From assembly GCF_001559075.2 (NCBI RefSeq), contig NZ_CP014015.2:2728001-2792000 (forward strand): a stretch of 64,000 bases of DNA, given 5' to 3'. The notes under the pieces are model-generated. The model did no database searches, had not been told where the DNA came from, and saw nothing but the letters and a program-made list of their open reading frames with translations. Both the position numbers and the translations under genes were made by a program. Below are positions 10,873 through 19,264 of this stretch, in pieces (within the stretch, counting starts at the first letter, position 1; each line of letters starts with the position of its first letter). The DNA is from Citrobacter amalonaticus (GTDB lineage Bacteria > Pseudomonadota > Gammaproteobacteria > Enterobacterales > Enterobacteriaceae).

Positions 10873-11646
10873 ATGAAGATAATTACTTGCTACAAGTGCG
10901 TACCCGATGAACAGGATATTGTCGTCAATCACGCAGATGGTTCATTAGATTTCAGCAAAGCAGATGGCAAAATCAGCCAGTACGATCTGAATGCGATTGA
11001 AGCCGCCTGCCAGTTGAAACAGCAGGCCAGCGACGCGCAGGTGGTTGCCCTGAGCGTGGGCGGCAAGGCGTTAACCAACGCGAAAGGGCGTAAGGATGTC
11101 CTCTCCCGCGGCCCGGACGAACTGGTCGTCGTCATTGACGATCGGTTCGAGCAGGCACTGCCACAACAGACTGCCGCAGCGCTGGCCGCTGCCGCGCAAA
11201 AGTCGGGTTTTGACCTGATTCTCTGCGGCGACGGCTCCTCCGATCTCTACGCTCAGCAGGTCAGCCTGCTGGTAGGCGAAACGCTGAACATTCCCGCCAT
11301 CAACGGCGTGAGTAAAATCCTCTCTCTGACGGAAAGTACGCTGACCGTTGAACGTGAACTGGAAGATGAAATTGAAACGCTGAGCATTCCGCTTCCGGCG
11401 GTCGTGGCCGTTTCCACTGACATTAACTCCCCACAAATTCCGTCGATGAAAGCCATTCTGGGGGCGGCGAAAAAACCGGTTCAGGTCTGGTCAGCGGCGG
11501 ACATTGGCTTTAGCGCCGGGGAAGCCTGGTCCACGCAAACGGTGGCCGCACCGAAACAACGTGAGCGCCAGCGCATGGTGATTGAAGGCGATGGTGAAGA
11601 TCAGATCGCTGCGTTTGCCGATAGTCTGCGCAAAATTATTAATTAA
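10873..11646 (+). CDS. fixA: Electron transfer flavoprotein beta-like subunit FixA
   Basis: Beta-type subunit of the FixAB electron transfer flavoprotein that is required for carnitine reduction and is thought to pass electrons to CaiA. The 257-residue product matches E. coli FixA (256) from MKIITCYKCVPDEQDI on and carries the ETF-beta nucleotide-binding core (DLILCGDGSSDLYAQQV, PLPAVVAVSTDINSPQIPSM). The frame has an upstream ATG at 10855, but the ATG at 10873 has GGAG at the right distance and gives the family N-terminus. It is first in fixABCX, with 12 bases before fixB. Confidence 0.96.
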   Translation: MKIITCYKCVPDEQDIVVNHADGSLDFSKADGKISQYDLNAIEAACQLKQQASDAQVVALSVGGKALTNAKGRKDVLSRGPDELVVVIDDRFEQALPQQTAAALAAAAQKSGFDLILCGDGSSDLYAQQVSLLVGETLNIPAINGVSKILSLTESTLTVERELEDEIETLSIPLPAVVAVSTDINSPQIPSMKAILGAAKKPVQVWSAADIGFSAGEAWSTQTVAAPKQRERQRMVIEGDGEDQIAAFADSLRKIIN

Positions 11647-11658
11647 GAAGGGGATGTT

Positions 11659-12600
11659 ATGAGCAAGTTTTCCAGCGTCTGGGTATTCAGCGATACCGCG
11701 TCTCGCCTGCCGGAACTGATGAGCGGCGCGCAGATTTTAGGTGAACAGGTTAACGCATTTGTACAAAGCGCCGATGAGGCGACCACGGCCATTCAGTTGG
11801 GCGCACATCACGTCTGGCAACTGAGCGGCAAGCCGGACGATCGCATGGTGGAAGATTATGCGGACGTCATGGCGCAGACCGTTCGTCAACAGGGCGATTC
11901 TGGCCTGGTGCTGCTGCCCAACACCCGTCGCGGCAAACTGCTGGCGGCAAAACTGGGTTATCGCCTCGCGGCGGCGGTTTCTAACGATGCCAGCGCCGTG
12001 ACGCAGCAGGATGGCCGGGCGACGGTCAAACACATGGTGTATGGCGGTCTGGCGATAGGCGAAGAAACGCTCTCCACGCCGTTTGCGGTACTGACGCTCA
12101 GTAGCGGTACTTTTGAGGCGCAACAGCCGGATGCGACTCGCAGCGGCGAGACGCACAGCGTAGCCTGGCAGGCGCCGGCCATTACCGTCACGCGCACCGC
12201 GACGCAGCCACGTCAGAGTAACAGCGTCGATCTCGACAAAGCCCGGCTGGTGGTCAGCGTGGGACGCGGTATCGGCAGCAAAGAGAACATCTCACTGGCG
12301 CAAGCGCTGTGTCAGGCCATTGGCGCGGAACTGGCCTGCTCGCGTCCGGTCGCCGAAAACGAGAAGTGGATGGAGCATGAGCGCTATGTCGGGATCTCGA
12401 ATCTGATGCTCAAGCCGGAACTGTACCTGGCGGTGGGGATCTCCGGGCAGATCCAGCACATGGTCGGGGCGAACGGCGCGCAGACTATTTTTGCCATCAA
12501 CAAAGACAAAAATGCGCCGATCTTTCAGTACGCGGATTACGGCATTGTCGGCGATGCGCTGAAGATCCTGCCCGCGCTGACGACCGCACTGGCACGCTAA
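11659..12600 (+). CDS. fixB: Electron transfer flavoprotein alpha-like subunit FixB
   Basis: Alpha-type ETF subunit, 313 residues as in E. coli, pairing with FixA. The C-terminal FAD-binding half is clear: VVSVGRGIGSKENISLAQALCQAIGAELACSRPV followed by YLAVGISGQIQHMVGANGAQTIFAINKDKNAPIFQYADYGIVGD. An AAGGGG ribosome binding site precedes the ATG. It is co-transcribed with fixA and fixC and supplies electrons for the cai pathway. Confidence 0.96.
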   Translation: MSKFSSVWVFSDTASRLPELMSGAQILGEQVNAFVQSADEATTAIQLGAHHVWQLSGKPDDRMVEDYADVMAQTVRQQGDSGLVLLPNTRRGKLLAAKLGYRLAAAVSNDASAVTQQDGRATVKHMVYGGLAIGEETLSTPFAVLTLSSGTFEAQQPDATRSGETHSVAWQAPAITVTRTATQPRQSNSVDLDKARLVVSVGRGIGSKENISLAQALCQAIGAELACSRPVAENEKWMEHERYVGISNLMLKPELYLAVGISGQIQHMVGANGAQTIFAINKDKNAPIFQYADYGIVGDALKILPALTTALAR

Positions 12601-12622
12601 CCCATTCAGGCAGGGAGTACGT

Positions 12623-13909
12623 ATGTCCGAAGATATCTTTGATGCCATCATCGTGGGCGCGGGGCTTGCCGGTTCTGTCGCGGCCCTGGTGCTCGCCCGC
12701 GAAGGGGCTCAGGTGTTGGTTATCGAGCGCGGAAATTCCGCTGGCGCGAAGAATGTCACCGGTGGGCGTATATACGCCCACAGTCTGGAGCGCATTATTC
12801 CAGGCTTTGCTAAGCAGGCCCCTGTTGAACGGGTCATTACTCACGAAAAACTCGCCTTTATGACCGATAACGGGGCGATGACCGTGGACTATCTCAACGG
12901 TGAAAAGGCGGGCCCGTCGCAGGTCTCTTATTCGGTGTTGCGCAGTAAATTTGACGCCTGGCTGATGGAGCAGGCGGAAGAGGCCGGCGCGCAGTTAATC
13001 ACCGGGATCCGCGTGGATAATGTCGTGCAGCGTGATGGCAAAGTCATTGGCGTGGAAGCGGATGGCGACGTCATCGAATCGAGAGTGGTGATCCTCGCCG
13101 ATGGCGTCAACTCCCTGCTGGCGGAAAAGCTCGGGATGGCGAAACGCGTTGAAGCCGCGCACGTGGCGGTCGGCGTGAAAGAGCTGATCGAATTGCCGAA
13201 GTCGGTGATTGAAGATCGCTTCCAGTTGCAGGGTAACGAAGGGGCGGCCTGTCTGTTCGCTGGATCACCTACGGATGGTCTGATGGGCGGTGGCTTCCTG
13301 TATACCAATGAAAATACCCTGTCACTGGGGCTGGTATGCGGGCTTCATCATCTGCAAGAGGCGAAAAAATCGGTCCCGCAAATGCTGGAAGATTTCAAAC
13401 AGCATCCGGCCGTTGCCCCGCTGATCGCGGGCGGCAAACTGGTGGAATACGCGGCGCACGTGGTGCCGGAGGCCGGGATGAACATGCAGCCTGAGCTGGT
13501 GGGCGACGGCGTGCTGATTGCTGGCGACGCGGCGGGCATGTGTATGAATCTCGGCTTCACGATTCGCGGGATGGATCTCGCGGTGGCAGCAGGTGAAGCG
13601 GCGGCGAAAACGGTGCTTTCTGCCATGCAAAGCAATGACTTTAGCCGTCAGGGACTGGCGGAATATCGTCAGCATCTCGACAACGGCCCGATGCGTGATA
13701 TGCGCATGTATCAGCGGCTGCCCGCGTTCCTCGATAACCCACGCATGTTTACCCGTTATCCGGAAATGGTCGTCGGTATCGCACGCGACCTCTTTACCGT
13801 CGATGGCAGCGCGCCGGTGCCGATGCGTAAGAAGATCCTGCGCCATGCGAAGAAGGTGGGCTTCATCAACCTGATGAAGGATGGCATTAAAGGAGTGACC
13901 GTATTATGA
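12623..13909 (+). CDS. fixC: FAD-dependent ETF-quinone oxidoreductase-like protein FixC
   Basis: Flavoprotein of the ETF-QO/FixC family, 428 residues as in E. coli. The N-terminal dinucleotide-binding fold (AIIVGAGLAGSVAALVLAREG, GxGxxG near residue 12) and a second FAD contact motif (GDGVLIAGDAAGMCMNLGFTIRGMDLA, near residue 295-320) are visible. With the ferredoxin-like FixX it is presumed to feed electrons into FixAB during anaerobic carnitine reduction; the electron source is inferred, not shown. Its stop overlaps the fixX start by four bases (ATGA), indicating translational coupling. Confidence 0.95.
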   Translation: MSEDIFDAIIVGAGLAGSVAALVLAREGAQVLVIERGNSAGAKNVTGGRIYAHSLERIIPGFAKQAPVERVITHEKLAFMTDNGAMTVDYLNGEKAGPSQVSYSVLRSKFDAWLMEQAEEAGAQLITGIRVDNVVQRDGKVIGVEADGDVIESRVVILADGVNSLLAEKLGMAKRVEAAHVAVGVKELIELPKSVIEDRFQLQGNEGAACLFAGSPTDGLMGGGFLYTNENTLSLGLVCGLHHLQEAKKSVPQMLEDFKQHPAVAPLIAGGKLVEYAAHVVPEAGMNMQPELVGDGVLIAGDAAGMCMNLGFTIRGMDLAVAAGEAAAKTVLSAMQSNDFSRQGLAEYRQHLDNGPMRDMRMYQRLPAFLDNPRMFTRYPEMVVGIARDLFTVDGSAPVPMRKKILRHAKKVGFINLMKDGIKGVTVL

Positions 13910-14193
13910 CTTCTCCCGTCAACGTAGACGTCAAGCTGGGCGTCAACAAATTCAATGTCGATGAAGAGCATCCGCACATCATCATGAAGACAGCACCGGA
14001 CAAACAGGTGCTGGAGGTGTTGATCAAAGCCTGTCCTGCCGGGTTATACAAAAAGCAGGATGATGGCAGCGTGCGCTTTGATTATGCCGGATGTCTGGAG
14101 TGCGGAACGTGTCGAATTCTCGGACTTGATACGGCGCTGGAAAAATGGGAGTACCCGCGCGGCACCTTCGGCGTGGAGTTTCGTTACGGTTAA
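13906..14193 (+). CDS. fixX: Ferredoxin-like protein FixX
   Basis: Small iron-sulfur protein of 95 residues, the E. coli length. The cysteines expected for a cluster lie in CPAGLYK and CLECGTCR, near residues 44 and 66-71. It partners with FixC in electron transfer to the FixAB flavoprotein. Its start overlaps the fixC stop. It is the last gene of the operon and is followed by a BIME. Confidence 0.94.
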   Translation: MTSPVNVDVKLGVNKFNVDEEHPHIIMKTAPDKQVLEVLIKACPAGLYKKQDDGSVRFDYAGCLECGTCRILGLDTALEKWEYPRGTFGVEFRYG

Positions 14194-14217
14194 TGAGTAC
14201 AGGTTATACGCTCCACT

Positions 14218-14292
14218 GCCGGATGGCGGCGAAAACGCCTTATCCGGCCTACGGGGGATAAGTAGGCCTGATAAGCGCATCGCCATCAGGCA
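14218..14292. repeat. BIME between fixX and yaaU
   Basis: Two REP units (GCCGGATGGCGGCG...TTATCCGGCCTAC and TAGGCCTGATAAGCG...CGCCATCAGGC) lie in the fixX-yaaU gap. Confidence 0.9.
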
Positions 14293-14333
14293 GTTAAGCA
14301 CTAATGCCGAATGTCGGCAAACAGGACATTGCC

Positions 14334-15665
14334 ATGCAACAGCCCAGGAACTTTGATGACATCCAGTTCTCCTCTATTCACCGCAGGATCATGCTGTGGG
14401 GAAGCGGTGGACCGTTTCTGGACGGGTATGTGCTGGTGATGATTGGCGTCGCGCTGGAACAGCTCACGCCTGCGCTGAAGCTGGATGCCGACTGGATTGG
14501 CCTGCTGGGCGCAGGAACGCTGGCCGGGCTGTTTGTCGGCACTTCGCTGTTTGGCTATATCTCGGACAAGGTGGGGCGGCGCAAAATGTTCCTCATCGAT
14601 ATCATCGCTATTGGGGTGATATCGGTGGCCACCATGTTTGTCTCCTCTCCGCTTGAGCTGCTGGTGATGCGGGTGCTGATTGGCGTGGTGATTGGCGCGG
14701 ATTATCCCATTGCTACCTCGATGATTACCGAGTTTTCCAGTACTCGCCAACGCGCCTTCTCGATCAGTTTTATTGCGGCGATGTGGTACGTCGGCGCGAC
14801 CTGTGCCGATCTGGTTGGTTACTGGTTGTATGACGTCGAGGGCGGCTGGCGCTGGATGCTGGGCAGCGCGGCGATCCCTTGCCTGCTGATCCTGATCGGC
14901 CGCTTCGATCTGCCCGAGTCCCCACGCTGGCTGTTGCGTAAAGGCCGGGTCAAAGAGTGCGAAGCGATGATGATCAAACTGTTCGGCGAGCCGGTGGCGT
15001 TCGATGAAGACACGGCGCAGGAGACGCGCTTTTTGCAGTTGTTTAATCGTCGTCACTTTCCGTTCGTGCTGTTTGTCGCTGCGATCTGGACTTGTCAGGT
15101 GATCCCGATGTTTGCCATTTACACCTTTGGTCCGCAGATCGTCGGCCTGTTGGGACTGGGCGCCGGGAAGAGCGCAGCGCTGGGAAATGTGGTGATCAGC
15201 CTGTTCTTTATGTTGGGCTGTATTCCGCCAATGTTCTGGCTGAACAGCGCGGGGCGGAGGCCGCTGCTGATTGGCAGCTTCGTGATGATGACGCTGGCGC
15301 TGGCGGTGCTGGGGCTGATCCCGGAAATGGGGATCTGGCTGGTGGTGACGGCATTCGCGGTGTACGCCTTTTTCTCCGGTGGGCCGGGGAATTTACAATG
15401 GCTCTATCCCAATGAACTGTTCCCGACCGACATCCGCGCCTCCGCGGTGGGGGTCATCATGTCGTTGAGCCGTGTTGGTACCATCCTCTCCACCTGGGCG
15501 CTGCCTATTTTCATCACTAAATATGGCATTAGTCAGGTGATGCTGATGGGGGCGGGGATCTCGTTGGTCGGGCTGCTGGTCTCCATTGCCTTCGCGCCAG
15601 AAACGCGCGGTCTGACGCTTGCCCAGACCAGTACAATGACGATTCGCAGGAAACCGTTATGTTAA
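14334..15665 (+). CDS. yaaU: MFS-type transporter YaaU, sugar-porter-like, substrate unknown
   Basis: Inner-membrane major facilitator protein of 443 residues, the E. coli YaaU length. Sequence shows the family hallmarks: DKVGRRKMF between helices 2 and 3, an ESPRWLLRKGR motif before the central loop and SAGRRPLLIG in the second half. The substrate is not established. The start at 14334 (MQQPRNFDD) has AGGA seven bases upstream; an earlier in-frame ATG at 14304 would add ten residues not seen in E. coli. It stands alone between the fix operon and the lipoprotein gene. Confidence 0.93.
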   Translation: MQQPRNFDDIQFSSIHRRIMLWGSGGPFLDGYVLVMIGVALEQLTPALKLDADWIGLLGAGTLAGLFVGTSLFGYISDKVGRRKMFLIDIIAIGVISVATMFVSSPLELLVMRVLIGVVIGADYPIATSMITEFSSTRQRAFSISFIAAMWYVGATCADLVGYWLYDVEGGWRWMLGSAAIPCLLILIGRFDLPESPRWLLRKGRVKECEAMMIKLFGEPVAFDEDTAQETRFLQLFNRRHFPFVLFVAAIWTCQVIPMFAIYTFGPQIVGLLGLGAGKSAALGNVVISLFFMLGCIPPMFWLNSAGRRPLLIGSFVMMTLALAVLGLIPEMGIWLVVTAFAVYAFFSGGPGNLQWLYPNELFPTDIRASAVGVIMSLSRVGTILSTWALPIFITKYGISQVMLMGAGISLVGLLVSIAFAPETRGLTLAQTSTMTIRRKPLC

Positions 15666-15767
15666 GGTGAGCCTTCAGAGTGTTCTGTATTTGCCCTCAA
15701 CCTCAGTCAGCGCGTCTACAGTTAATGGGTATATCACTGAAAATGACTGAAAAGCAGGGAGAACACC

Positions 15768-16001
15768 ATGCAAAAGAAACTATTAATCGCTTCCATTTTT
15801 GCCGCAGCAACCGTCTTCACTCTCGCCGGCTGCTCCTCGAACCAGGCTGTGCGTACGACCGATGGCCGAACCATTGTCACCGACGGTAAACCGCAGGTGG
15901 ATGATGACACGGGCCTGGTCTCCTACAAAAATGCAGAAACGGGTCAGACGGAGCAAATTAACCGCGATCAGGTGAAAAATATGAGCGAGCTGGATAACTA
16001 G
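15768..16001 (+). CDS. YgdI/YgdR-type small lipoprotein (DUF903-like)
   Basis: A 77-residue exported lipoprotein. It has a signal peptide with a lipobox (FTLAGC, Cys at about residue 22) followed by SSN, which predicts an outer-membrane destination because Asp is absent after the cysteine. The mature part (TTDGRTIVTDGKPQVDDDTGLVSYKNAETGQTEQINRDQVKNMSELD) closely resembles E. coli YgdI and YgdR, small SH3-like proteins of unknown function. The ATG has GGGAGA six bases upstream. E. coli K-12 has no such gene at this place, so it is an insertion or retained paralogue relative to K-12. The 100 bases upstream should hold its own promoter. Confidence 0.88.
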   Translation: MQKKLLIASIFAAATVFTLAGCSSNQAVRTTDGRTIVTDGKPQVDDDTGLVSYKNAETGQTEQINRDQVKNMSELDN

Positions 16002-16040
16002 TTCAATTTTCCCCATTCATCCGCTCAATAATATTCACTA

Positions 16041-16102
16041 TTAGCCTGTTGGTTTACTGACTACACTCTCTTATAAAACAGAGTGGTAAAATAACAGGCT
16101 AA
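16041..16102. other. Long hairpin covering the kefF ribosome binding site
   Basis: A perfect 10-base inverted repeat, TTAGCCTGTT (16041-16050) and AACAGGCTAA (16093-16102), with an inner CACTCT/AGAGTG pair. The right arm contains the only purine-rich stretch before the kefF ATG at 16105. It could act as a terminator for the lipoprotein gene or as a translational control hairpin for kefFC; no T-run follows. Confidence 0.6.
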
Positions 16103-16104
16103 TC

Positions 16105-16635
16105 ATGATTCTCATCATTTATGCGCATCCTTATCCGCAGCATTCGCATGCGAATAAACGGATGCTTGAGCAGGCAAGGACGCTGGAAGGCGTCGAAGTG
16201 CGTTCGCTCTATGAACTCTATCCTGACTTCAATATCGATATTGCCGCGGAACAAGAGGCGCTTTCTCGCGCTGACCTGATCGTCTGGCAGCATCCTATGC
16301 AGTGGTACAGCGTTCCCCCCTTACTCAAACTGTGGATGGATAAAGTGCTTTCCCACGGCTGGGCCTATGGTCACGGCGGGACCGCGCTGCGCGGTAAGCA
16401 GCTCATGTGGGCGGTGACCACCGGCGGCGGCGATACTCACTTCGATATCGGATCGCACCCGGGTTTTGACGTACTCTCACAGCCGCTCCAGGCGACGGCG
16501 ATCTACTGCGGACTCAACTGGCTTGTGCCGTTTGCGATGCATTGTACGTTTATCTGTGACGATGAAACGCTGCAGGCGCAGGCGCGTCATTACAAGCAAC
16601 GACTGATGGAATGGCAGGAGGCGCACAATGGATAG
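16105..16635 (+). CDS. kefF: KefC ancillary quinone oxidoreductase
   Basis: Soluble FMN-dependent NAD(P)H-quinone reductase-like protein that binds KefC and is needed for full K+ efflux activity. The 176-residue product equals E. coli KefF and has the flavodoxin-fold elements YAHPYPQHSHANKRML near the N-terminus and WQHPMQWYSVPPLLKLWMDKV near residue 65-85, typical of the NQO1-like family. It overlaps kefC by eight bases. A hairpin immediately upstream buries its weak ribosome binding site. Confidence 0.96.
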   Translation: MILIIYAHPYPQHSHANKRMLEQARTLEGVEVRSLYELYPDFNIDIAAEQEALSRADLIVWQHPMQWYSVPPLLKLWMDKVLSHGWAYGHGGTALRGKQLMWAVTTGGGDTHFDIGSHPGFDVLSQPLQATAIYCGLNWLVPFAMHCTFICDDETLQAQARHYKQRLMEWQEAHNG

Positions 16636-18490
16636 CCATACGCTCATACAGGCGCTGATTTATCTTGGGTCGGCGGCGCTGATCGTGCCGATTGCCGTCC
16701 GGTTGGGCTTAGGCTCGGTGCTGGGCTATCTCATTGCGGGTTGCATCATCGGCCCCTGGGGTTTACGTCTGGTGACCGATGCCGAATCTATTCTGCACTT
16801 TGCTGAAATCGGCGTGGTGCTGATGCTGTTCGTCATTGGCCTGGAACTCGATCCCCAGCGGCTATGGAAACTACGCGCCTCGGTGTTTGGCGGCGGCGCG
16901 CTACAGATGGTGGTCTGCGGCGGCCTGATTGGTCTGTTTTGTATGTTCCTCGGCCTGCGCTGGCAGGTGGCGGAACTGATTGGTATGACGCTGGCGCTCT
17001 CCTCCACGGCGATAGCCATGCAGGCGATGAATGAGCGCAACCTGACCGTTTCGCAGATGGGACGCAGCGCTTTTGCCGTGCTGCTGTTCCAGGACATCGC
17101 AGCGATTCCGCTGGTGGCAATGATTCCGTTACTGGCGACCAGCGGGGCGTCAACCACGCTTGGGGCATTCGCGCTGTCGGCGCTGAAGGTGGCTGGTGCG
17201 TTAGTCCTGGTGGTACTGCTGGGGCGCTATGTGACCCGCCCGGCGCTACGTTTCGTTGCGCGTTCTGGCCTGCGCGAAGTATTCAGCGCCGTGGCGCTGT
17301 TTCTGGTCTTTGGCTTCGGGCTGTTGCTTGAAGAAGTCGGATTGTCGATGGCGATGGGGGCGTTCCTGGCTGGCGTATTGCTGGCAAGCTCTGAGTATCG
17401 TCACGCGCTGGAAAGCGACATCGAACCGTTCAAAGGGCTGCTGTTGGGGCTGTTTTTCATCGGCGTCGGTATGTCTATCGACTTCGGGACGCTTATCGAT
17501 AATCCGCTTCGTATCATCATTCTGCTGGTCGGTTTCCTGGTGATTAAAACCGGGATGCTGTGGCTGATTGCCCGTCCTTTACAGGTGCCGAATAAACAGC
17601 GTCGCTGGTTTGCGGTACTGCTCGGGCAGGGTAGTGAGTTTGCGTTTGTCGTCTTTGGCGCGGCGCAGATGGCGAACGTGCTCGATCCGCAATGGGCGAA
17701 GGCGCTGACGCTGGCGGTGGCGCTGTCGATGGCGGCGACGCCGATTTTCCTGGTCATCCTCACGCGAATGGAGAAATCGGCCACCGGTGAAGAGCGGGAA
17801 GCCGATGAAATTGATGAAGAACAGCCGCGGGTGATTATTGCCGGATTTGGACGCTTCGGGCAGATCACCGGTCGTTTACTGCTCTCCAGCGGTGTGAAGA
17901 TGGTCGTTCTCGATCACGATCCGGACCACATCGAGACGCTGCGTAAATTTGGCATGAAGGTGTTCTACGGTGATGCGACGCGGATGGATCTACTGGAGTC
18001 TGCCGGGGCGGCGAAAGCGGAAGTGCTGATCAACGCCATTGACGATCCGCAAACCAGCCTGGAGCTGACGGAGATGGTAAAAGACCATTTCCCGAACCTG
18101 CAAATTATTGCCCGGGCACGCGATGTCGATCACTACATTCGGTTGCGCCAGGCGGGCGTGGAGCAACCGGAACGTGAAACGTTTGAAGGCGCGCTCAAAA
18201 CCGGGCGTCTGGCGCTGGAAAGTCTCGGGCTTGGCCGCTATGAAGCGCGTGAACGCGCGGACCTGTTCCGTCGCTTTAATACGCAAATGGTAGAAGAGAT
18301 GGCGAAGGGCGAGGACGACGCCACCTCCAGGGCGGCAGTCTACAAACGTACCAGCGCGATGCTGAGCGAAATCATCACCGAGGATCGCGAACATCTGTCG
18401 TTAATTCAGCGTCATGGCTGGCAGGGGACTGACGAAGGCAAACACACGGGAGACGTTGCTGATGAGCCAGAAGTCAAACCGTCAACCTAA
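16628..18490 (+). CDS. kefC: Glutathione-gated K+/H+ antiporter
   Basis: Inner-membrane K+ efflux system gated by glutathione and opened by glutathione adducts, which acidifies the cytoplasm to protect against electrophiles. The 620-residue protein has an N-terminal CPA2 transporter domain with about twelve hydrophobic segments. The regulatory loop ESDIEPFKGLLLGLFFIGVGMSID follows, then a C-terminal RCK/KTN domain starting at PRVIIAGFGRFGQITGRLLLSSG (near residue 400) that binds nucleotide and glutathione. The C-terminal tail is acidic and polar. Length equals E. coli KefC. Confidence 0.97.
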   Translation: MDSHTLIQALIYLGSAALIVPIAVRLGLGSVLGYLIAGCIIGPWGLRLVTDAESILHFAEIGVVLMLFVIGLELDPQRLWKLRASVFGGGALQMVVCGGLIGLFCMFLGLRWQVAELIGMTLALSSTAIAMQAMNERNLTVSQMGRSAFAVLLFQDIAAIPLVAMIPLLATSGASTTLGAFALSALKVAGALVLVVLLGRYVTRPALRFVARSGLREVFSAVALFLVFGFGLLLEEVGLSMAMGAFLAGVLLASSEYRHALESDIEPFKGLLLGLFFIGVGMSIDFGTLIDNPLRIIILLVGFLVIKTGMLWLIARPLQVPNKQRRWFAVLLGQGSEFAFVVFGAAQMANVLDPQWAKALTLAVALSMAATPIFLVILTRMEKSATGEEREADEIDEEQPRVIIAGFGRFGQITGRLLLSSGVKMVVLDHDPDHIETLRKFGMKVFYGDATRMDLLESAGAAKAEVLINAIDDPQTSLELTEMVKDHFPNLQIIARARDVDHYIRLRQAGVEQPERETFEGALKTGRLALESLGLGRYEARERADLFRRFNTQMVEEMAKGEDDATSRAAVYKRTSAMLSEIITEDREHLSLIQRHGWQGTDEGKHTGDVADEPEVKPST

Positions 18491-18556
18491 GTCAAAAATG
18501 TGATGTACTGCAAACTTTACTGTTAACCAATTGTTTTTGAACTACTGTAATGCCGG

Positions 18557-18581
18557 GAGTCCACTGACAAGTCGTGGACTC
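18557..18581. other. Inverted repeat downstream of kefC
   Basis: Perfect 8-base arms GAGTCCAC and GTGGACTC around a nine-base loop, about 65 bases after kefC. No T-run follows, so it is at best a weak terminator or mRNA-end hairpin; it also lies just upstream of the folA promoter. Confidence 0.5.
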
Positions 18582-18625
18582 GCCAGCAGATCGGAAAATT
18601 TTCGTGCTCTTCTTCTGTTCGTTAG

Positions 18626-18654
18626 TCGACGAAAGATTGCTCTTTCCGTATAGT
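18626..18654 (+). promoter_or_regulatory. folA promoter
   Basis: A -35-like TCGACG (18626-18631), 17-base spacer and a good -10 TATAGT (18649-18654). It lies 34 bases before the folA ATG, and its sequence and position resemble the mapped E. coli folA promoter. Confidence 0.75.
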
Positions 18655-18688
18655 GGCGACAATTTTTTTTGCTTCCGGGAAATATTCA

Positions 18689-19168
18689 ATGATCAGTCTG
18701 ATTGCTGCGTTAGCGGTAGATCGCGTTATTGGCATGGAAAACGCCATGCCGTGGAATCTACCTGCGGATCTCGCCTGGTTTAAACGTAATACGTTAAATA
18801 AACCTGTCGTTATGGGACGCCATACCTGGGAATCCATCGGCCGACCGTTGCCGGGACGTAAGAACATCGTCATCAGCAGCCAGCCGGGTACTGACGATCG
18901 CGTGCAGTGGGTGAAATCGGTTGATGAAGCGATTTCCGCCTGTGGTGATGCGCCAGAAATTATGGTGATTGGTGGTGGTCGTGTGTACGAGCAGTTCCTG
19001 CCCAAAGCGCAGAAACTGTATCTGACGCACATTGATGCAGAAGTGGAAGGGGATACGCATTTCCCGGACTACGAACCGGACGACTGGGAATCGGTGTTCA
19101 GTGAATTTCACGACGCTGACGGGCAGAACTCGCACAGCTATTGCTTCGAAATTCTGGAACGTCGCTAA
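18689..19168 (+). CDS. folA: Dihydrofolate reductase
   Basis: NADPH-dependent reduction of dihydrofolate to tetrahydrofolate; the target of trimethoprim. The 159-residue chromosomal enzyme begins MISLIAALAVDRVIG at 18689, matching E. coli. An upstream in-frame start would add 12 residues and lies within the promoter. Active-site residues Asp27, Met20 and Trp22 and the cofactor loop GRHTWESIGRPLPGRKN are present. Positions commonly altered in trimethoprim resistance (Pro21, Ala26, Asp27, Leu28, Trp30, Ile94) have the usual wild-type residues, so no target-based resistance is indicated by the protein. Confidence 0.98.
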   Translation: MISLIAALAVDRVIGMENAMPWNLPADLAWFKRNTLNKPVVMGRHTWESIGRPLPGRKNIVISSQPGTDDRVQWVKSVDEAISACGDAPEIMVIGGGRVYEQFLPKAQKLYLTHIDAEVEGDTHFPDYEPDDWESVFSEFHDADGQNSHSYCFEILERR

Positions 19169-19173
19169 GCGAT

Positions 19174-19258
19174 GAGTGCCGGATGGCGACGCTTAGCGTC
19201 TTATCCGGCCTACAAAACGATCTCGTAGGCCGGGTAAGCACAGCGCCATCCGGCACTC
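19174..19258. repeat. BIME between convergent folA and apaH
   Basis: Inverted REP pair whose outer arms are a 15-base perfect palindrome (GAGTGCCGGATGGCG and CGCCATCCGGCACTC). It fills the gap between the convergent 3' ends and is positioned to serve both transcripts. Confidence 0.92.
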
Positions 19259-19264
19259 ACAATC

